From assembly GCF_014873755.1 (NCBI RefSeq), contig NZ_JADBEG010000001.1:6360501-6424500 (forward strand): 64,000 nt of DNA. Direction: 5' to 3'. Origin of the DNA: Amycolatopsis lexingtonensis. Lineage in GTDB: Bacteria > Actinomycetota > Actinomycetes > Mycobacteriales > Pseudonocardiaceae. Of the stretch, positions 23,756 through 33,167 are shown in pieces. Position 1 is the stretch's first letter. Every line of letters begins with the position of its first letter. The translations under genes were made by a program, and so were the position numbers. The notes under the pieces were generated by a model that searched no databases, was not told the origin of the DNA, and saw nothing but the letters and a program-made list of their open reading frames with translations.

Positions 23756-24574
23756 ATGACCGGGATCGTCAACACCGCACAGGCCGAAGCGTGGAACGGG
23801 TACGAGGGGGAACACTGGGCGACGCACGCCGACCGCTACGACGCGGTGAACAGCGGCTTCAACCGGTACCTGCTCGAGCAGGTCGGCTTGACGGACCGGG
23901 TACTCGACATCGGCTGCGGCAACGGCCAGCTGACCCGGCTGGCCGCGACCCGGGCCCGGTCGGTGATCGGCGTGGACCTGTCCGGGCCGATGCTCGCGAC
24001 AGCACGCGCCCGGGCGGCGGAGGTCCCGAACGTGAGCTTCGAGCAGGGTGACGTCCAGGTCCACCCGTTCCCCGGCGGCGCGTTCGACCTGGCGGTGAGC
24101 CGCTTCGGGGTGATGTTCTTCGCCGACCCGGTGGCGGCGTTCGCCAACGTCCACCGCGCCCTGAGCCCGGGCGGGCGCCTGGCGTTCCTGTGCATGACGG
24201 CCCTGGCGGGCACGGACATCGGGCGGCTGTTCGGCGCGATGGCGCCGTACCTGCCCCAGCCGACCGGCCCGGACGGCAGCGGCCCGACGTCCTTCGCGGA
24301 CCCGGACCGCACGAAGGCGGTGCTGACCGAAGCCGGCTTCGAAGACGTGGCGTGCACCCACGTCGAGGCGGACCAGGTCTGGGGCCACGACGTCCCGGAC
24401 GCGGCGAAGTTCATCGCCGACTGGGGCCCGGTCCGCCACCACTTGGGCCTCGTCGACAGCGCGACGGCCGCCCGAGCGACCGACGCCCTCACCGCGGCCT
24501 TGGAAGAGTTCGCGACACCGGACGCGGTCCGCCTGCGCGGCACGGCGTGGCTGGTCACGGGAAGGAGGTCGTGA
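23756..24574 (+). CDS. Class I SAM-dependent methyltransferase
   Basis: A 272-residue methyltransferase of the UbiE/type 11 group. Motif I is VLDIGCGNGQL (49-59), followed by GVDLSGPML (motif II) and FDLAVSRFGVMFF with ALSPGGRLAF (motifs IV-VI). The methyl acceptor, a small molecule, cannot be predicted. GGGAGG upstream supports ATG 23756. Its expression is probably repressed through the double palindrome just upstream; the TetR gene starts 25 nt after its stop. Confidence 0.9.
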   Translation: MTGIVNTAQAEAWNGYEGEHWATHADRYDAVNSGFNRYLLEQVGLTDRVLDIGCGNGQLTRLAATRARSVIGVDLSGPMLATARARAAEVPNVSFEQGDVQVHPFPGGAFDLAVSRFGVMFFADPVAAFANVHRALSPGGRLAFLCMTALAGTDIGRLFGAMAPYLPQPTGPDGSGPTSFADPDRTKAVLTEAGFEDVACTHVEADQVWGHDVPDAAKFIADWGPVRHHLGLVDSATAARATDALTAALEEFATPDAVRLRGTAWLVTGRRS

Positions 24575-24599
24575 CGCGGGTCCCCGTACGATGGCGGTG

Positions 24600-25202
24600 A
24601 TGTCACCGAGGAAAGCCGCGGCCCAGAAGGACGGGCAGTCCCTGCACGACCTCTTGGTCGAAGCCGCCGAGAAGCTGATCGCCACCCGCGGCACAGCGGG
24701 CCTGACGGTGCGCGAAATAGCGCGCTCGGCAGGCGTCGCCGACGGCGTGCTGTACAACCACTTCTCCGACAAGGAGGAGCTGGTGGCCTGGGCCCTGGAC
24801 CGGCACGTGCGCGCGGCGGAGATGTTCCTGGGCAAGCTGCCGGTGGCGGGCGAAGGAACGCTGGCGGACAACCTCCGGCGCCACCTGGAGTACGGCTTGG
24901 GTCTCCACCGCGTGATCGTCCCGGCCTTCAGCGGCCTCTACGGCAACCCGGAGATCCTCCAGCGCTTCGCGGACCTCGGCGAGCGGCCGGCCGACTGGCG
25001 CGACCGCCTGCTGGCGTACCTGAAGGAGGAGCAGGCCCTGGGCAGGCTCCGCCCCGAGTCCGAAGTGGACGCAGTGGCGGCCCTGCTGGTGGGCTACTGC
25101 CACGAGACGGTGCTGGGCACGATCTTCCCCCACGCGAGCCGAACGAACCCCCCGGAGCCGGACGCGGTGGTCCGGACGGTGCTCAACGGCATCGCCCCAT
25201 AG
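24600..25202 (+). CDS. TetR-family repressor of the methyltransferase operon
   Basis: A 200-residue TetR regulator with a helix-turn-helix (about 20-66: TVREIARSAGVADGVLYNHFSDKEELV) and a C-terminal ligand-binding domain. ATG 24600 is preferred over ATG 24591 because TACGAT (24587-24592) is 7 nt upstream, giving its own leaderless promoter besides read-through from the methyltransferase. It probably binds the ATGAAC-type palindromes at 23711-23740; that is inference. Confidence 0.88.
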   Translation: MSPRKAAAQKDGQSLHDLLVEAAEKLIATRGTAGLTVREIARSAGVADGVLYNHFSDKEELVAWALDRHVRAAEMFLGKLPVAGEGTLADNLRRHLEYGLGLHRVIVPAFSGLYGNPEILQRFADLGERPADWRDRLLAYLKEEQALGRLRPESEVDAVAALLVGYCHETVLGTIFPHASRTNPPEPDAVVRTVLNGIAP

Positions 25203-25751
25203 CGGCGGTCCCCCACCACCCCACGGCTCGCCCGGCACTCTCACCACACCCACCCCAGGGCCCGCGCGGCGCTCTCCCACTGCGCCCACCGCACGGCCCC
25301 GCCCGGCACGCTCCCACCCAGCCCGCCCGGCGATCACTCACCGCGCCTACTTCCCCATGCCTCGCCCGGCGGCGGCCGCGCATGCCTCCGGCCAACGCAC
25401 CCCCTCCGCCCGCCAGCCGACCCTCCTCGCCCACGAACCCTGCGCCCGCCAGTGCACCTCTAACCACGCACCCACCTGCCCCGGCGGCCCGGGTCCCACC
25501 CACCGCCTACCGGCACGCCCTTCACCACCAACCGCAACTCCGGAAATTCCTCCACGAACCCACCCGGATACCGGGCCGATTTCACCGGACATTTCCCCCG
25601 AACACCACCCGGAGGCCCCAAGGACCACTTCCTTGTTCCGCCGCGAATCGGCAATCACCGTCCGTCCTTTGTGGAGTTATCGACACCAACCCCGCCATTC
25701 GCGAAACAGAAAGGGAAAGACCTGTGGACTCCGCCGCGATACTCTCCCGGT
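25203..25751. other. Gene-free, C-rich stretch with degenerate GCCCGGC repeats
   Basis: No convincing gene is seen here. The first 180 bp are strongly C-rich on the plus strand and contain irregular repeats of a GCCCGGC-type core followed by a pyrimidine/A-rich segment, at roughly 25-40 bp intervals (examples near 25227, 25299, 25324, 25365). The last 100 bp before 25752 are more AT-rich and should hold the LysR promoter. Open frames in this stretch have unnatural Pro/His or Trp/Gly composition. Confidence 0.45.
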
Positions 25752-26651
25752 ATGGACGATGTCGAGGTCCGTGAGCTGCGGTATTTCCGCGCGGTCGCCG
25801 AGGAGCTGAACTTCTCCCGCGCCGCCGAGCGGCTCGGGATGGCGCAGCCGCCGCTGTCGCGGGCGATCCGGTTGCTGGAGCGGCGGCTCGGCGTGCAGCT
25901 CTTCGAACGCACCAGCCGGCACGTGGCGCTGACGCCGGCCGGGGACGTCCTGTTCGTCGAGTCCGCGAAGGCGCTGGATGCCGTCGCCGCGGCGGTGCGG
26001 CGGACGCGGCGGGCGGTGCAGCGGATGCCGGCGCTCGTCGTCACCGCGAGGCCCGGGGTCGCGACCGATCTGCTGCGGCGGATCGCCGACGCGCACCCGG
26101 ATCCGGTGGAGATCCGCGTCAGCGGGTTCGGTGAGCAGGCGGGCCTGCTGCGCGACGGCCAGGCCGACGTGGCGGTGCTCGGGTGCCCGGGCGACCACGA
26201 CGGGCTGGACGTCGAAGTGCTCGTCAGCGAGCCGCGTGTCGCCGCGCTGCCTGCGGGGCACGAGCTGGCCCGGCGCTCGGTGCTGACCTGCGCCGACTTC
26301 GCCGGGCGGGCCACGCCGTTCTGGCCGGGTTCGTCCGCCGCGGAGCGGGCGTACTGGTCGGGGCAGGACGTCACCGGCGGGCCGGTGACGCCGGGGCCGG
26401 TGGTGCGCGACAGTGCCCAGCTGCTGGAGACCGTCGCGCTCGGGCAGGCGATCGCTCTACTCCCGGCGTCGGTGGCCGACCTGCGGTCGCGCAACGACGT
26501 CGTCTACCGGCCGGTGGTGGACGCGACGCCGTACGCGCTCGCGCTCGCCTGGGCGGCCACCGCGCGGGACGTGCGGATCGCGCGGTTCGTGCGGACAGCC
26601 GTCGAGATCAGCGAAGCACGACTTCGACCGGGAGCTGTGCCGGCGGGGTGA
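25752..26651 (+). CDS. LysR-family transcriptional regulator
   Basis: A 299-residue LysR regulator: N-terminal winged helix (about 5-65, ELRYFRAVAEELNFSRAAERLGMAQPPLSRAIRLLE) and a periplasmic-binding-protein-like effector domain (about 90-290). ATG 25752 is chosen because TACTCT (25740-25745) lies 6 nt upstream, a leaderless layout, and homology starts here. Its end overlaps the convergent transglutaminase-like gene by 44 bp. Target and co-inducer are unknown. Confidence 0.9.
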   Translation: MDDVEVRELRYFRAVAEELNFSRAAERLGMAQPPLSRAIRLLERRLGVQLFERTSRHVALTPAGDVLFVESAKALDAVAAAVRRTRRAVQRMPALVVTARPGVATDLLRRIADAHPDPVEIRVSGFGEQAGLLRDGQADVAVLGCPGDHDGLDVEVLVSEPRVAALPAGHELARRSVLTCADFAGRATPFWPGSSAAERAYWSGQDVTGGPVTPGPVVRDSAQLLETVALGQAIALLPASVADLRSRNDVVYRPVVDATPYALALAWAATARDVRIARFVRTAVEISEARLRPGAVPAG

Positions 26652-27468
26652 GCGAGCGGATCACCGGCGGCACCCGGACGTCGCCGGCCTCGAACGCCAC
26701 CCGCAGCTGATCGACGTCGGCGTCGGCCATCAGCTCGGCCAGCTCGTCGGTGCGGGCGAAGGCCGCCGGGTCGAGCGCGGCGGTGCCGAGGTCACCCCAG
26801 AGGTCCCACTGGAGCATCTCGTGCTTGTTGAGCGAGGCGAGATCGAGCACGAGGCTGTGGCGCGCGTACGGGAGGCCGCGCAGGAACGGCGCGTCCAGGT
26901 CCGGGGAGACGACCAGCTTGGCCGGGTCGAGGTCGCCCGCGCGGGCCGCCGTCCACGCGTCGGCGCCGGTCAGGAAGTGGTCGCGGGGGACGTCGAGGAG
27001 GTCGAACCCGACGTTGCCGCCGAAGCCCGGTTCGACCAGGTGCCAGTCGGTGCCGTCGTGGACTTCGGCGACGACGTGGTCGAGGTACCAGCCGGGCATC
27101 AGGTAGTCGGCGAAGCCGACGCGGGCGCGGGCCGGGATGCCGTGGTGGCGGGCCATCGAGACGAACAGGAGGGTGGAGTCGCGGCAGCAGCCGACGATCC
27201 GGTGCAGCGGCGGGCGTGGCCCACCGGGTGGTGCGGGATCGAGCTCGCGCAGGCGCGCGAGCATGTCCGACGCGTAGCGCAGGGTGATCTCGTCCCGGCG
27301 GGAAGCCGGGAATCCGTGCCGCGTGATGTCGCCGTGGGCCCAGTAGTGGAACACGAGCTGGAACGCCGCCGCGCGCAAGGCCGCCAGGTCGCGTGGTGCC
27401 GCGTCGAGCCAGGACGCGTGCGCGCCCGGGTCGGTGAAGCGGCTGTGGCTGACGTAGAAGTCGTCCAT
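26608..27468 (-). CDS. Transglutaminase-like cysteine-protease-fold protein
   Basis: A 286-residue protein with a transglutaminase-like core: IVGCCRDSTLLFVSMARHHGIPAR supplies the nucleophile (Cys95), YLDHVVAEV the His (131), and WHLVEPGFG stands where the third residue, usually Asp, is expected (here Glu146). Bacterial members act as peptidases or amidases more often than cross-linkers. On the minus strand TAGCGT (27475-27480) is 6 nt before the ATG, indicating a leaderless transcript. It lies beside a GlxA-type regulator on the same strand, 19 nt from that gene's end. Confidence 0.8.
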   Translation of the reverse strand: MDDFYVSHSRFTDPGAHASWLDAAPRDLAALRAAAFQLVFHYWAHGDITRHGFPASRRDEITLRYASDMLARLRELDPAPPGGPRPPLHRIVGCCRDSTLLFVSMARHHGIPARARVGFADYLMPGWYLDHVVAEVHDGTDWHLVEPGFGGNVGFDLLDVPRDHFLTGADAWTAARAGDLDPAKLVVSPDLDAPFLRGLPYARHSLVLDLASLNKHEMLQWDLWGDLGTAALDPAAFARTDELAELMADADVDQLRVAFEAGDVRVPPVIRSLTPPAQLPVEVVLR

Positions 27469-27487
27469 GGTCCGACGCTAGCCGGAT

Positions 27488-28486
27488 TTACCCGGCTTGC
27501 GTGGCCAGTTCGCCGCGGAACGTCGAGCGGTACGCGCTCGGCGACACCCCGAGGGCCGCTTGGAAGTGCTGGCGCAGGGACGCCGCCGTCCCGAAGCCCG
27601 CTTCGGTGGCGACGCGGTCGACCGGGAGGTCGGTTTCCTCGAGGAGCTGGCGGGCGCGCTCGACGCGTTGCTGGGTCAGCCACTGCAAGGCCGAAATGCC
27701 GACTTCCTCGCGGAAGCGGCGGGTGAACGTCCGGGTGCTCATCGCCTCGCGGGCGGCGAGTTCGCGCAGGGTCAACGGCCGGTGCAGGTTTTCCAAGGCC
27801 CACGCGCGGGCTTCCTTCGTCGACGACGTCCGCGGTTCCGGCACCAGGCGGCGGACGAACTGGGCCTGGCCGCCCTCTCGGTGCGGGGAGACGACCGTGC
27901 CGCGGGCGACCTCGTTGGCCACGGCCGCGCCGTGGTCACGGCGGATCATGTGCAGCACCAGGTCGATGCCGGCGGCGACGCCCGCCGAGGTCAGGACGTC
28001 GCCGTCGTCGGTGTAGAGCACGCAGGGATCGACGTCGACCTCGGGGAACCGGTCCTGCAGTTCCTCGGCGGAGCGCCAGTGGGTGGTGGCCGGGCGGCCG
28101 TCGAGGAGCCCGGCCGCGGCGAGCACGAACGCGCCGGTGCAGATCGACGCGATCCGGGCGTGGCCGGGGATGCGGGCGAGCGCGGCCTTGAGCGGCGGGG
28201 TCAGCACGCGGGCCATCGGCTCGTACTCGGCCAGGGACGCGGGGACGATCACCGTGTCCGCCTCGGCCAGCACTTCGGGGCCGCGGTCGATCGGGATGGT
28301 GAAGTCCGAGTCGGTGCGCACCGGGCCGGGCTCGAGCGTGCAGGTCACGACCTCGTACAGCGGCTCGCCGGAGGCCGACCGCGCCTGCCCGAACAGCCGG
28401 TGGACGATGCCCAGCTCCATCACGAGCATGCCGTGGCGGACCAGGACGGCGACGTGGTGGCGGTTCGGGTGCACGAATTCGGCCAT
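27488..28486 (-). CDS. GlxA-type AraC regulator with DJ-1/PfpI domain
   Basis: A 332-residue regulator with an N-terminal class I glutamine-amidotransferase-like (DJ-1/PfpI) domain, including SICTGAFVLAAAGLLDG, and a C-terminal AraC double helix-turn-helix (about 230-320: LTLRELAAREAMSTRTFTRRFREEVG, then VATEAGFGTAASLRQHF). ATG 28486 is favoured; ATG 28513 would add nine residues and has no better signal. The divergent quinone-reductase gene 71 bp away is the likely target; that is inference. Confidence 0.87.
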   Translation of the reverse strand: MAEFVHPNRHHVAVLVRHGMLVMELGIVHRLFGQARSASGEPLYEVVTCTLEPGPVRTDSDFTIPIDRGPEVLAEADTVIVPASLAEYEPMARVLTPPLKAALARIPGHARIASICTGAFVLAAAGLLDGRPATTHWRSAEELQDRFPEVDVDPCVLYTDDGDVLTSAGVAAGIDLVLHMIRRDHGAAVANEVARGTVVSPHREGGQAQFVRRLVPEPRTSSTKEARAWALENLHRPLTLRELAAREAMSTRTFTRRFREEVGISALQWLTQQRVERARQLLEETDLPVDRVATEAGFGTAASLRQHFQAALGVSPSAYRSTFRGELATQAG

Positions 28487-28557
28487 GGCCCGATTCTTGC
28501 ACAGGTTGGCCATCGGGCCACTCGAATCACCCCGCCGACCGCGTGACCATCGAGGTC

Positions 28558-29334
28558 ATGAACGTCTTGTGGGTTTTCGCGCATCCCGAACCGCGCTCGC
28601 TGAGCGGGGCCCTTCGCGACGACGGGCTCCGGACACTTCAGGAGCTCGGGCACGACGTCCGGGAGTCGGACCTGTACGCGATGAAGTGGAATCCGGTCGT
28701 CGACGCCGCCGACTTCGGGGCCGAGGCCGGGGACGAGCGGCTGGTCGTCGGGGCGACGTCGGCGCGGGCGCACGCGCGGGGCGAACTGAGCGCGGACATC
28801 GTCGCCGAACAGGAAAAGCTGACCTGGGCGGACGCCGTCGTCGTGCAGTTCCCGCTGTGGTGGTACGGCCTGCCGGCGATCCTGAAGGGCTGGTTCGACC
28901 GCGTTTTCGTGAAGGGCTTCGGGTACGGCGTCCGCGGCGAGGACGGCCGGACCCTGCGCTACGGCGAAGGCCGGCTCGCGGGCAAGCGCGCGGTGGTGGT
29001 GCTCACCGCGGGCGCCCGCGAGCCGGCCATGGGGCCGCGCGGGGTGAACGGCGCGCTGGCCGACGTCCTGTTCCCGCTGCACCACGGGACGCTGTTCTAC
29101 GCCGGGATGTCCGTGCTGCCGCCCGTTCCGGTCTTCGGTGCCGACCGGGTGTCCGACGAAGAATTCGCCGAAGCCCGCGAACTACTGCGAAGCCGCCTCC
29201 GCGCACTCGCCACGACCGAGCCGATCCCGTTCCGCACGCAGAACGGCGGTGACTACGACGACGACCTCGTCCTCCGCCCCGATCGCGCGCCGGGCGGCAC
29301 CGGCCTGGACGTCCACCTCACGCGGGCAGGGTGA
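28558..29334 (+). CDS. NAD(P)H:quinone oxidoreductase, flavodoxin-like fold
   Basis: A 258-residue flavoprotein of the NQO1/MdaB group. It begins [19 protein letters not shown], has the flavin loop [20 protein letters not shown] and [11 protein letters not shown], and would reduce quinones by two electrons. ATG 28558 matches the usual start of the family; GTG 28543 is possible. It is divergent from the GlxA-type regulator. Its 3' end overlaps the convergent SDR gene by 17 bp. Confidence 0.85.
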   Translation: MNVLWVFAHPEPRSLSGALRDDGLRTLQELGHDVRESDLYAMKWNPVVDAADFGAEAGDERLVVGATSARAHARGELSADIVAEQEKLTWADAVVVQFPLWWYGLPAILKGWFDRVFVKGFGYGVRGEDGRTLRYGEGRLAGKRAVVVLTAGAREPAMGPRGVNGALADVLFPLHHGTLFYAGMSVLPPVPVFGADRVSDEEFAEARELLRSRLRALATTEPIPFRTQNGGDYDDDLVLRPDRAPGGTGLDVHLTRAG

Positions 29335-30067
29335 GGCGCTGGCCGAGACCGCCGTCCACGGGGAGGTCGGCGCCGGTGGTGAACGTCGCCTCGAAGGCCA
29401 GGAACAGCACCGCCGCCGCCACTTCCTCGGGCGTCGCGTGGCGTTTCAACGGCGTGATCTCGTCGCCGTGGGTCTTGAACCCCGCCAGGACTTCGGCCGG
29501 GACGCCGGTGACGCCCATCGTCGGCGTGTCCGTGTAGCCCGGGCTGACCACGTTGACCCGGATCCCGCGCGGCGCCAGCTCGGCCGCGTAGGTGCGCGCG
29601 AACGACCGCACCGCCGCCTTCGCCGCCGAGTACAGGCCCATCCCGGCGATCCCGGCCTCGGCGGCGACCGACGTCGTGAAGACGAACGAACCACCAGAGC
29701 GCACCAGCGGGGCCAGGCGCTGCGCCGTGAAGTACGCGCCCTTGGTGTTGACGTCGAAGGTGCGGTCGTAGACCTCGGGCGTCGCCGCCTCGTACGGGGT
29801 CAGCGTCGAAAAGCCGACGTTGAGGAACACCAGGTCCAGCTCGCCGAGCTTCTCGGCGGCGACCGCGCCCAGCTCGGCGACATCGGTCAGGCGGGCCGCG
29901 TCGGACGACAGCAGGTGGGCCTTGCCCGGCAGTTTCCCCTCGAGCGGCGAGACATCGCGGCCGGTCAGCAGCACCTCGGCGCCGCCGTCGAGCAGGGCGC
30001 GCACCACCGCCAGGCCCATGCCGTGCGTGCCGCCGGTGACGACGGCCTTCTTCCCCAGGTACTTCAC
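29318..30067 (-). CDS. Short-chain dehydrogenase/reductase
   Basis: A 249-residue classical SDR: cofactor motif TGGTHGMG near residue 10, FLNVGFS in place of the NNAG motif, the catalytic Ser in [14 protein letters not shown] as YxxxK, and [13 protein letters not shown] 30067 is chosen because GGAG is 5 nt upstream, and the GTGA junction overlaps the stop of the upstream reductase gene, showing a coupled two-gene operon. HxlR regulation from the divergent gene is likely. The substrate is unknown. Confidence 0.88.
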   Translation of the reverse strand: MKYLGKKAVVTGGTHGMGLAVVRALLDGGAEVLLTGRDVSPLEGKLPGKAHLLSSDAARLTDVAELGAVAAEKLGELDLVFLNVGFSTLTPYEAATPEVYDRTFDVNTKGAYFTAQRLAPLVRSGGSFVFTTSVAAEAGIAGMGLYSAAKAAVRSFARTYAAELAPRGIRVNVVSPGYTDTPTMGVTGVPAEVLAGFKTHGDEITPLKRHATPEEVAAAVLFLAFEATFTTGADLPVDGGLGQRLTLPA

Positions 30068-30930
30068 CGGATCTCCTCGATGACGCTCGCGATCGCGTGC
30101 GCGCCGTGGCCCGCCGCCACCGCGCGGTCGAACAACGCCCGCAGGGCGGCGGGCACCTCCGTGCTGATGCCCTGTTCGCGGCTCGTCTCGACGAGCAGGC
30201 CGAGCCCGGCCGCGTTGATGTCCAAAGCGGACACATCGGTTTCGTAATCGCCGCTGGCCACCTGCGCGCCGATCCCGGCCAGGAAGCCGCCGACCGACGA
30301 CAGCCAGTCCAGCGCCATCGGCGTGAACTCCGCCGGCGTGACGCCTTCGCTGCCGACCAGGGCGAGCGCGTGCAGGTAGCCGCCCATCGCCGACCACATG
30401 ATCCCGAGCAGCGCCAGGTCGTGGAGTGCCGCCATCCCGGCGTCCTCGCCGAGGAACACCGGCTCGCCCAGTACTTCCAGTACCTCTCGCTGGGCCGTGA
30501 ACGCCGGTTCCGAGCCGCTGTAGAGGATCCGCGCGCCCGGCGTGCCGATGCCCTGCGGCACCGCCATGATGACGCCGTCCACGTAATCGATGCCTTCCGA
30601 GGCCGCCCACTTCGCGACGCCGCGGGCCTGTTCCGGCGTCCCGGACGTGAGGTTCACCAGTGTCCGGCCCCGCAGCGAGGCCGCGTCCAGCACCGGTTGC
30701 TGGCTTTCGTAGGTGGACAGGCAGCTGACGATCACGTCCGCCGCGGCCGCCTCCGCCGGCGTGGCCGCGAGCCGGGCGCCGCGGTCGAGCAGCGGGCCCG
30801 CCTTGAGCGGCGACCGGTTCCACACCGAGACGTCGTGTCCCGCCCCCAGGAACGCGCCGGCGAGGGCGGAGCCCATCCGCCCCAGGCCGAGCACGCTCAC
30901 GTGTTTCTTGCTTTCTCCCATGGGTTCCAT
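30064..30930 (-). CDS. NADPH-dependent imine-reductase-like dehydrogenase
   Basis: A 288-residue protein with N-terminal Rossmann domain ([27 protein letters not shown]) and an all-helical C-terminal domain, as in 3-hydroxyisobutyrate dehydrogenases and imine reductases. The segment [21 protein letters not shown] fits the imine-reductase branch better. Its stop overlaps the SDR start (GTGA). ATG 30930 is used; ATG 30921 is possible. It is divergent from an HxlR gene, with a dyad in the 75-bp gap. Confidence 0.83.
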   Translation of the reverse strand: MEPMGESKKHVSVLGLGRMGSALAGAFLGAGHDVSVWNRSPLKAGPLLDRGARLAATPAEAAAADVIVSCLSTYESQQPVLDAASLRGRTLVNLTSGTPEQARGVAKWAASEGIDYVDGVIMAVPQGIGTPGARILYSGSEPAFTAQREVLEVLGEPVFLGEDAGMAALHDLALLGIMWSAMGGYLHALALVGSEGVTPAEFTPMALDWLSSVGGFLAGIGAQVASGDYETDVSALDINAAGLGLLVETSREQGISTEVPAALRALFDRAVAAGHGAHAIASVIEEIR

Positions 30931-30944
30931 GCTGCGGGCAGCGC

Positions 30945-30981
30945 TTTACACTGGACAAGTACCGACTAATAAGTCAGGTAC
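30945..30981 (+). promoter_or_regulatory. HxlR promoter with overlapping dyad operator
   Basis: TTTACA (30945-30950) and TAATAA (30967-30972) are spaced 16 nt for the plus strand. Across the -10 box lies the near-perfect dyad GTACCGACT-aata-AGTC-a-GGTAC (30959-30981), whose arms differ by one inserted base. The position between the HxlR gene and the divergent reductase operon suggests control of both. Confidence 0.65.
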
Positions 30982-31005
30982 CCACCGAAAAGTAAGGATC
31001 GGCGC

Positions 31006-31371
31006 ATGCAGCCTCGGACCTACCGCTGCGGACTGGACGCGGCCGTCGACGTGATCGGCGGGCGCTGGAAGGCCCTGATCCTGTGGGCGTTGCACGCCGA
31101 GCCGCTGCGGTTCGGCGAGCTGAAGCGGAAGGTGGCCGGGATCAGCGAGAAGATGCTCATCCAGGCGCTGCGGGAACTGGAGGCGGACGAAGTCGTGCAC
31201 CGCGAGGTGTTCCACGAGGTCCCGCCGAAGGTCGAGTATTCGCTGACCGAGCTGGGTCAGCGGTTGAACACCGCATTGCTGCCGCTGGGCGACTGGGGCG
31301 AGGAGAACATGGCCGGCATCGCGAAGCGCCGCGGCGTCACACCGGCACCTCCGCATACTGCTTCAGCGTGA
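31006..31371 (+). CDS. HxlR-family winged-helix regulator
   Basis: A 121-residue HxlR regulator with the diagnostic CGLDAAVDVIGGRWKALILWALHAEPLRF stretch and winged-helix (ELKRKVAGISEKMLIQALREL, VPPKVEYSLTELG). AAGGA 8 nt before the ATG supports the start. HxlR proteins often sense quinones or electrophiles and control divergent redox genes, which fits the imine-reductase/SDR pair here. Its end overlaps the convergent monooxygenase gene by 35 bp. Confidence 0.92.
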   Translation: MQPRTYRCGLDAAVDVIGGRWKALILWALHAEPLRFGELKRKVAGISEKMLIQALRELEADEVVHREVFHEVPPKVEYSLTELGQRLNTALLPLGDWGEENMAGIAKRRGVTPAPPHTASA

Positions 31372-32521
31372 TCGCGTTGCCCGCCTTGAGCGGCAACTCC
31401 TCGATCAGCTTGCGCCACGGCAGGTACGGCAGCAGCCGGTAGGTGAGGTTGCGGAACTTCAGCCACGCGCGCGTCGGCGGGACGAACCACTTCCCGTTGC
31501 CCTCCGCCAGTTTCTGGCACGCGTCGACGAAGGGCCGCATTTCCCTTTCGTACGCGGCGAACGCCGTTTCGTACGACGCCGAAGCCAGCTCGCCCGCCAG
31601 CACGTACGCGCCGACGACCGCCAGGCTCGTGCCCATCCCCGAAAGCGGCGCGGCGCAGTAGGCGGCGTCGCCGACCAGCGCGACGCGCCCGCGTGCGTAC
31701 GAGTCGAGCTTGATCTGGCTCGCCGAGTCGAAGTAGAAGTCCGGCGCCGCACGCATGGCGTCGACCAGCGCCGGCGTCTCCCAGCCGACGCCGGCGAACC
31801 GTTCCTCGACGATCCGGCGCTGCTGCCCGACGTCTCGGTGGTCGTAGTCGAGCCGGTCGGCGCCGAACCAGAACAACGCCTTGGCTTCGCTGTTGTCCCG
31901 CGCGCTGTAGACGCCGACCGTGCGGTTGGGCTCGTTGTGGAACCGGCCGACGTGGTCGAGCGCCAGGTGGTTGGGCACGGTGCAGATCGAGACGTAGTAG
32001 CCGAGGTCGTGGCGGAACCGCCGCTCGTCGCCGAAGACCAGCGAGCGCACGTTCGAGTGCAGCCCGTCGGCGCCGATGACGAGGTCGAACTCGCGCGGTT
32101 CACCGTGCGCGAAGGTCACCGTGATGCCGTCGCCGCGCTCGGTGATGCCGGTGATCGAGTCACCGAAGACGTACTCGACGTCGTCCTTCGTGGCGTCGTA
32201 CAGGATGCGCGAGAGATCGCCGCGCAGGATCTCGAGTTCGCCGCTCTGGTACGTCGGGGGCGTGACGACCAGCGGCCGGTCTTGACCGTCCACATAGGTC
32301 ACTTCGCCCATCCGCGTCGCGGCCGCTTCGACCGCGCCGAGCAGGCCCATGCGGTCGAGGACGTCCAGCGACGCACCGCGGAAGTCGACCGCGTAGCCGC
32401 CGTCACGCAGTTCGGGTGCGCGTTCGACGACCGTCGGCGTGAAGCCGTACCGGCGGAGCCAGAAGGCGAGGGCGGGGCCGGCGACGCTCGCGCCGGAGAT
32501 GAGGACTCGGTTGCTCGTCAT
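31337..32521 (-). CDS. FAD-dependent monooxygenase (PHBH/TetX-like)
   Basis: A 394-residue group A flavoprotein hydroxylase: GASVAGPALAFWLRRYG at the N-terminus, DLVIGADGLHSNVR in the middle and VALVGDAAYCAAPLSGMG as the FAD-ribityl motif. Such enzymes hydroxylate aromatics or polyketides, or inactivate antibiotics. On the minus strand TACCGT (32529-32534) lies 7 nt before the ATG, so the message is probably leaderless. The divergent TetR gene likely represses it, as often seen for TetX-like genes. Confidence 0.88.
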   Translation of the reverse strand: MTSNRVLISGASVAGPALAFWLRRYGFTPTVVERAPELRDGGYAVDFRGASLDVLDRMGLLGAVEAAATRMGEVTYVDGQDRPLVVTPPTYQSGELEILRGDLSRILYDATKDDVEYVFGDSITGITERGDGITVTFAHGEPREFDLVIGADGLHSNVRSLVFGDERRFRHDLGYYVSICTVPNHLALDHVGRFHNEPNRTVGVYSARDNSEAKALFWFGADRLDYDHRDVGQQRRIVEERFAGVGWETPALVDAMRAAPDFYFDSASQIKLDSYARGRVALVGDAAYCAAPLSGMGTSLAVVGAYVLAGELASASYETAFAAYEREMRPFVDACQKLAEGNGKWFVPPTRAWLKFRNLTYRLLPYLPWRKLIEELPLKAGNAITLKQYAEVPV

Positions 32522-32560
32522 GACGGGAACGGTAACCCCGATTTGGGCGATCGCGCAAGA

Positions 32561-32580
32561 CGTTCGCCTAAGGCGTTCGT
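32561..32580. promoter_or_regulatory. Dyad between monooxygenase and TetR genes
   Basis: CGCCT-A-AGGCG (32565-32575) is a perfect dyad flanked on both sides by CGTTCG/GTTCGT, in the 73-bp gap between divergent starts. It lies just upstream of the TAGGCT -10 box (32583-32588) of the TetR gene. The cognate TetR protein is the obvious candidate to bind it. Confidence 0.5.
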
Positions 32581-32594
32581 GCTAGGCTCGCGGC

Positions 32595-33167
32595 ATGGGA
32601 AACCGGGAAGCGCTCCTGACCGGGGCGAAGCAGTGCCTGAACGAGAAGGGCTACGCCCGCACCACCGTCCGGGACCTGGCCTCGGCGGCGAACGTGAGCA
32701 TGGCCGCGATCGGGTACCACTTCGGCTCGCGCGAAGCGCTGCTCAACGCGGCGTTGATCGAGGCGAACGAGGAATGGGGCGAGACCCTGGCCAAGACGCT
32801 GCGGGTCGAAGCACCCGCGACCGCCTCGCCCGCCGAACGGTTCGAGCTGATCTGGCAGCGCGTCATCGAGTCGTTCCCGGAGCACCGCCGGATGTGGGCG
32901 ATGACGTTCGAGGCGTACTCGCAGCCGGATCTCGACGAAACCGTCCGCGCCCAGCTGGCCGGCGCGCTCGAACTGGCCCGCCACGGCTTGGCGAACCTCT
33001 TCCAGGGCCTCGACGACGGCAGCGCCGAAGCCCGGGCCGCCGGCACGGTGCACCAGGCCCTCCTCTCGGGCGTGATGCTCCAGTGGCTGATCGACCCGGA
33101 CCACGCGCCGTCGGGCGCCGACCTGCTCGACGGCCTGCGCCGGATAGCGCAGGCCGTCCTCGACTAG
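32595..33167 (+). CDS. TetR-family regulator next to the monooxygenase
   Basis: A 190-residue TetR protein with a helix-turn-helix (about 20-50: TTVRDLASAANVSMAAIGYHFGSREALL) and a TetR_C-type ligand domain. TAGGCT (32583-32588) is 6 nt before the ATG, a leaderless promoter. It is divergent from the FAD monooxygenase gene and ends in a 4-bp tail-to-tail overlap with the flavodoxin-like gene (33164-33167). Confidence 0.9.
   Translation: MGNREALLTGAKQCLNEKGYARTTVRDLASAANVSMAAIGYHFGSREALLNAALIEANEEWGETLAKTLRVEAPATASPAERFELIWQRVIESFPEHRRMWAMTFEAYSQPDLDETVRAQLAGALELARHGLANLFQGLDDGSAEARAAGTVHQALLSGVMLQWLIDPDHAPSGADLLDGLRRIAQAVLD

Noticed and set aside
23752..23761. Direct SD-less alternative starts for the methyltransferase
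   Set aside because: The GGGAGG and family alignment support ATG 23756.
25347..25658. Possible Trp/Gly-rich protein on the minus strand of the C-rich gap
   Set aside because: Composition mirrors the C-rich repeats and no start signal is present.
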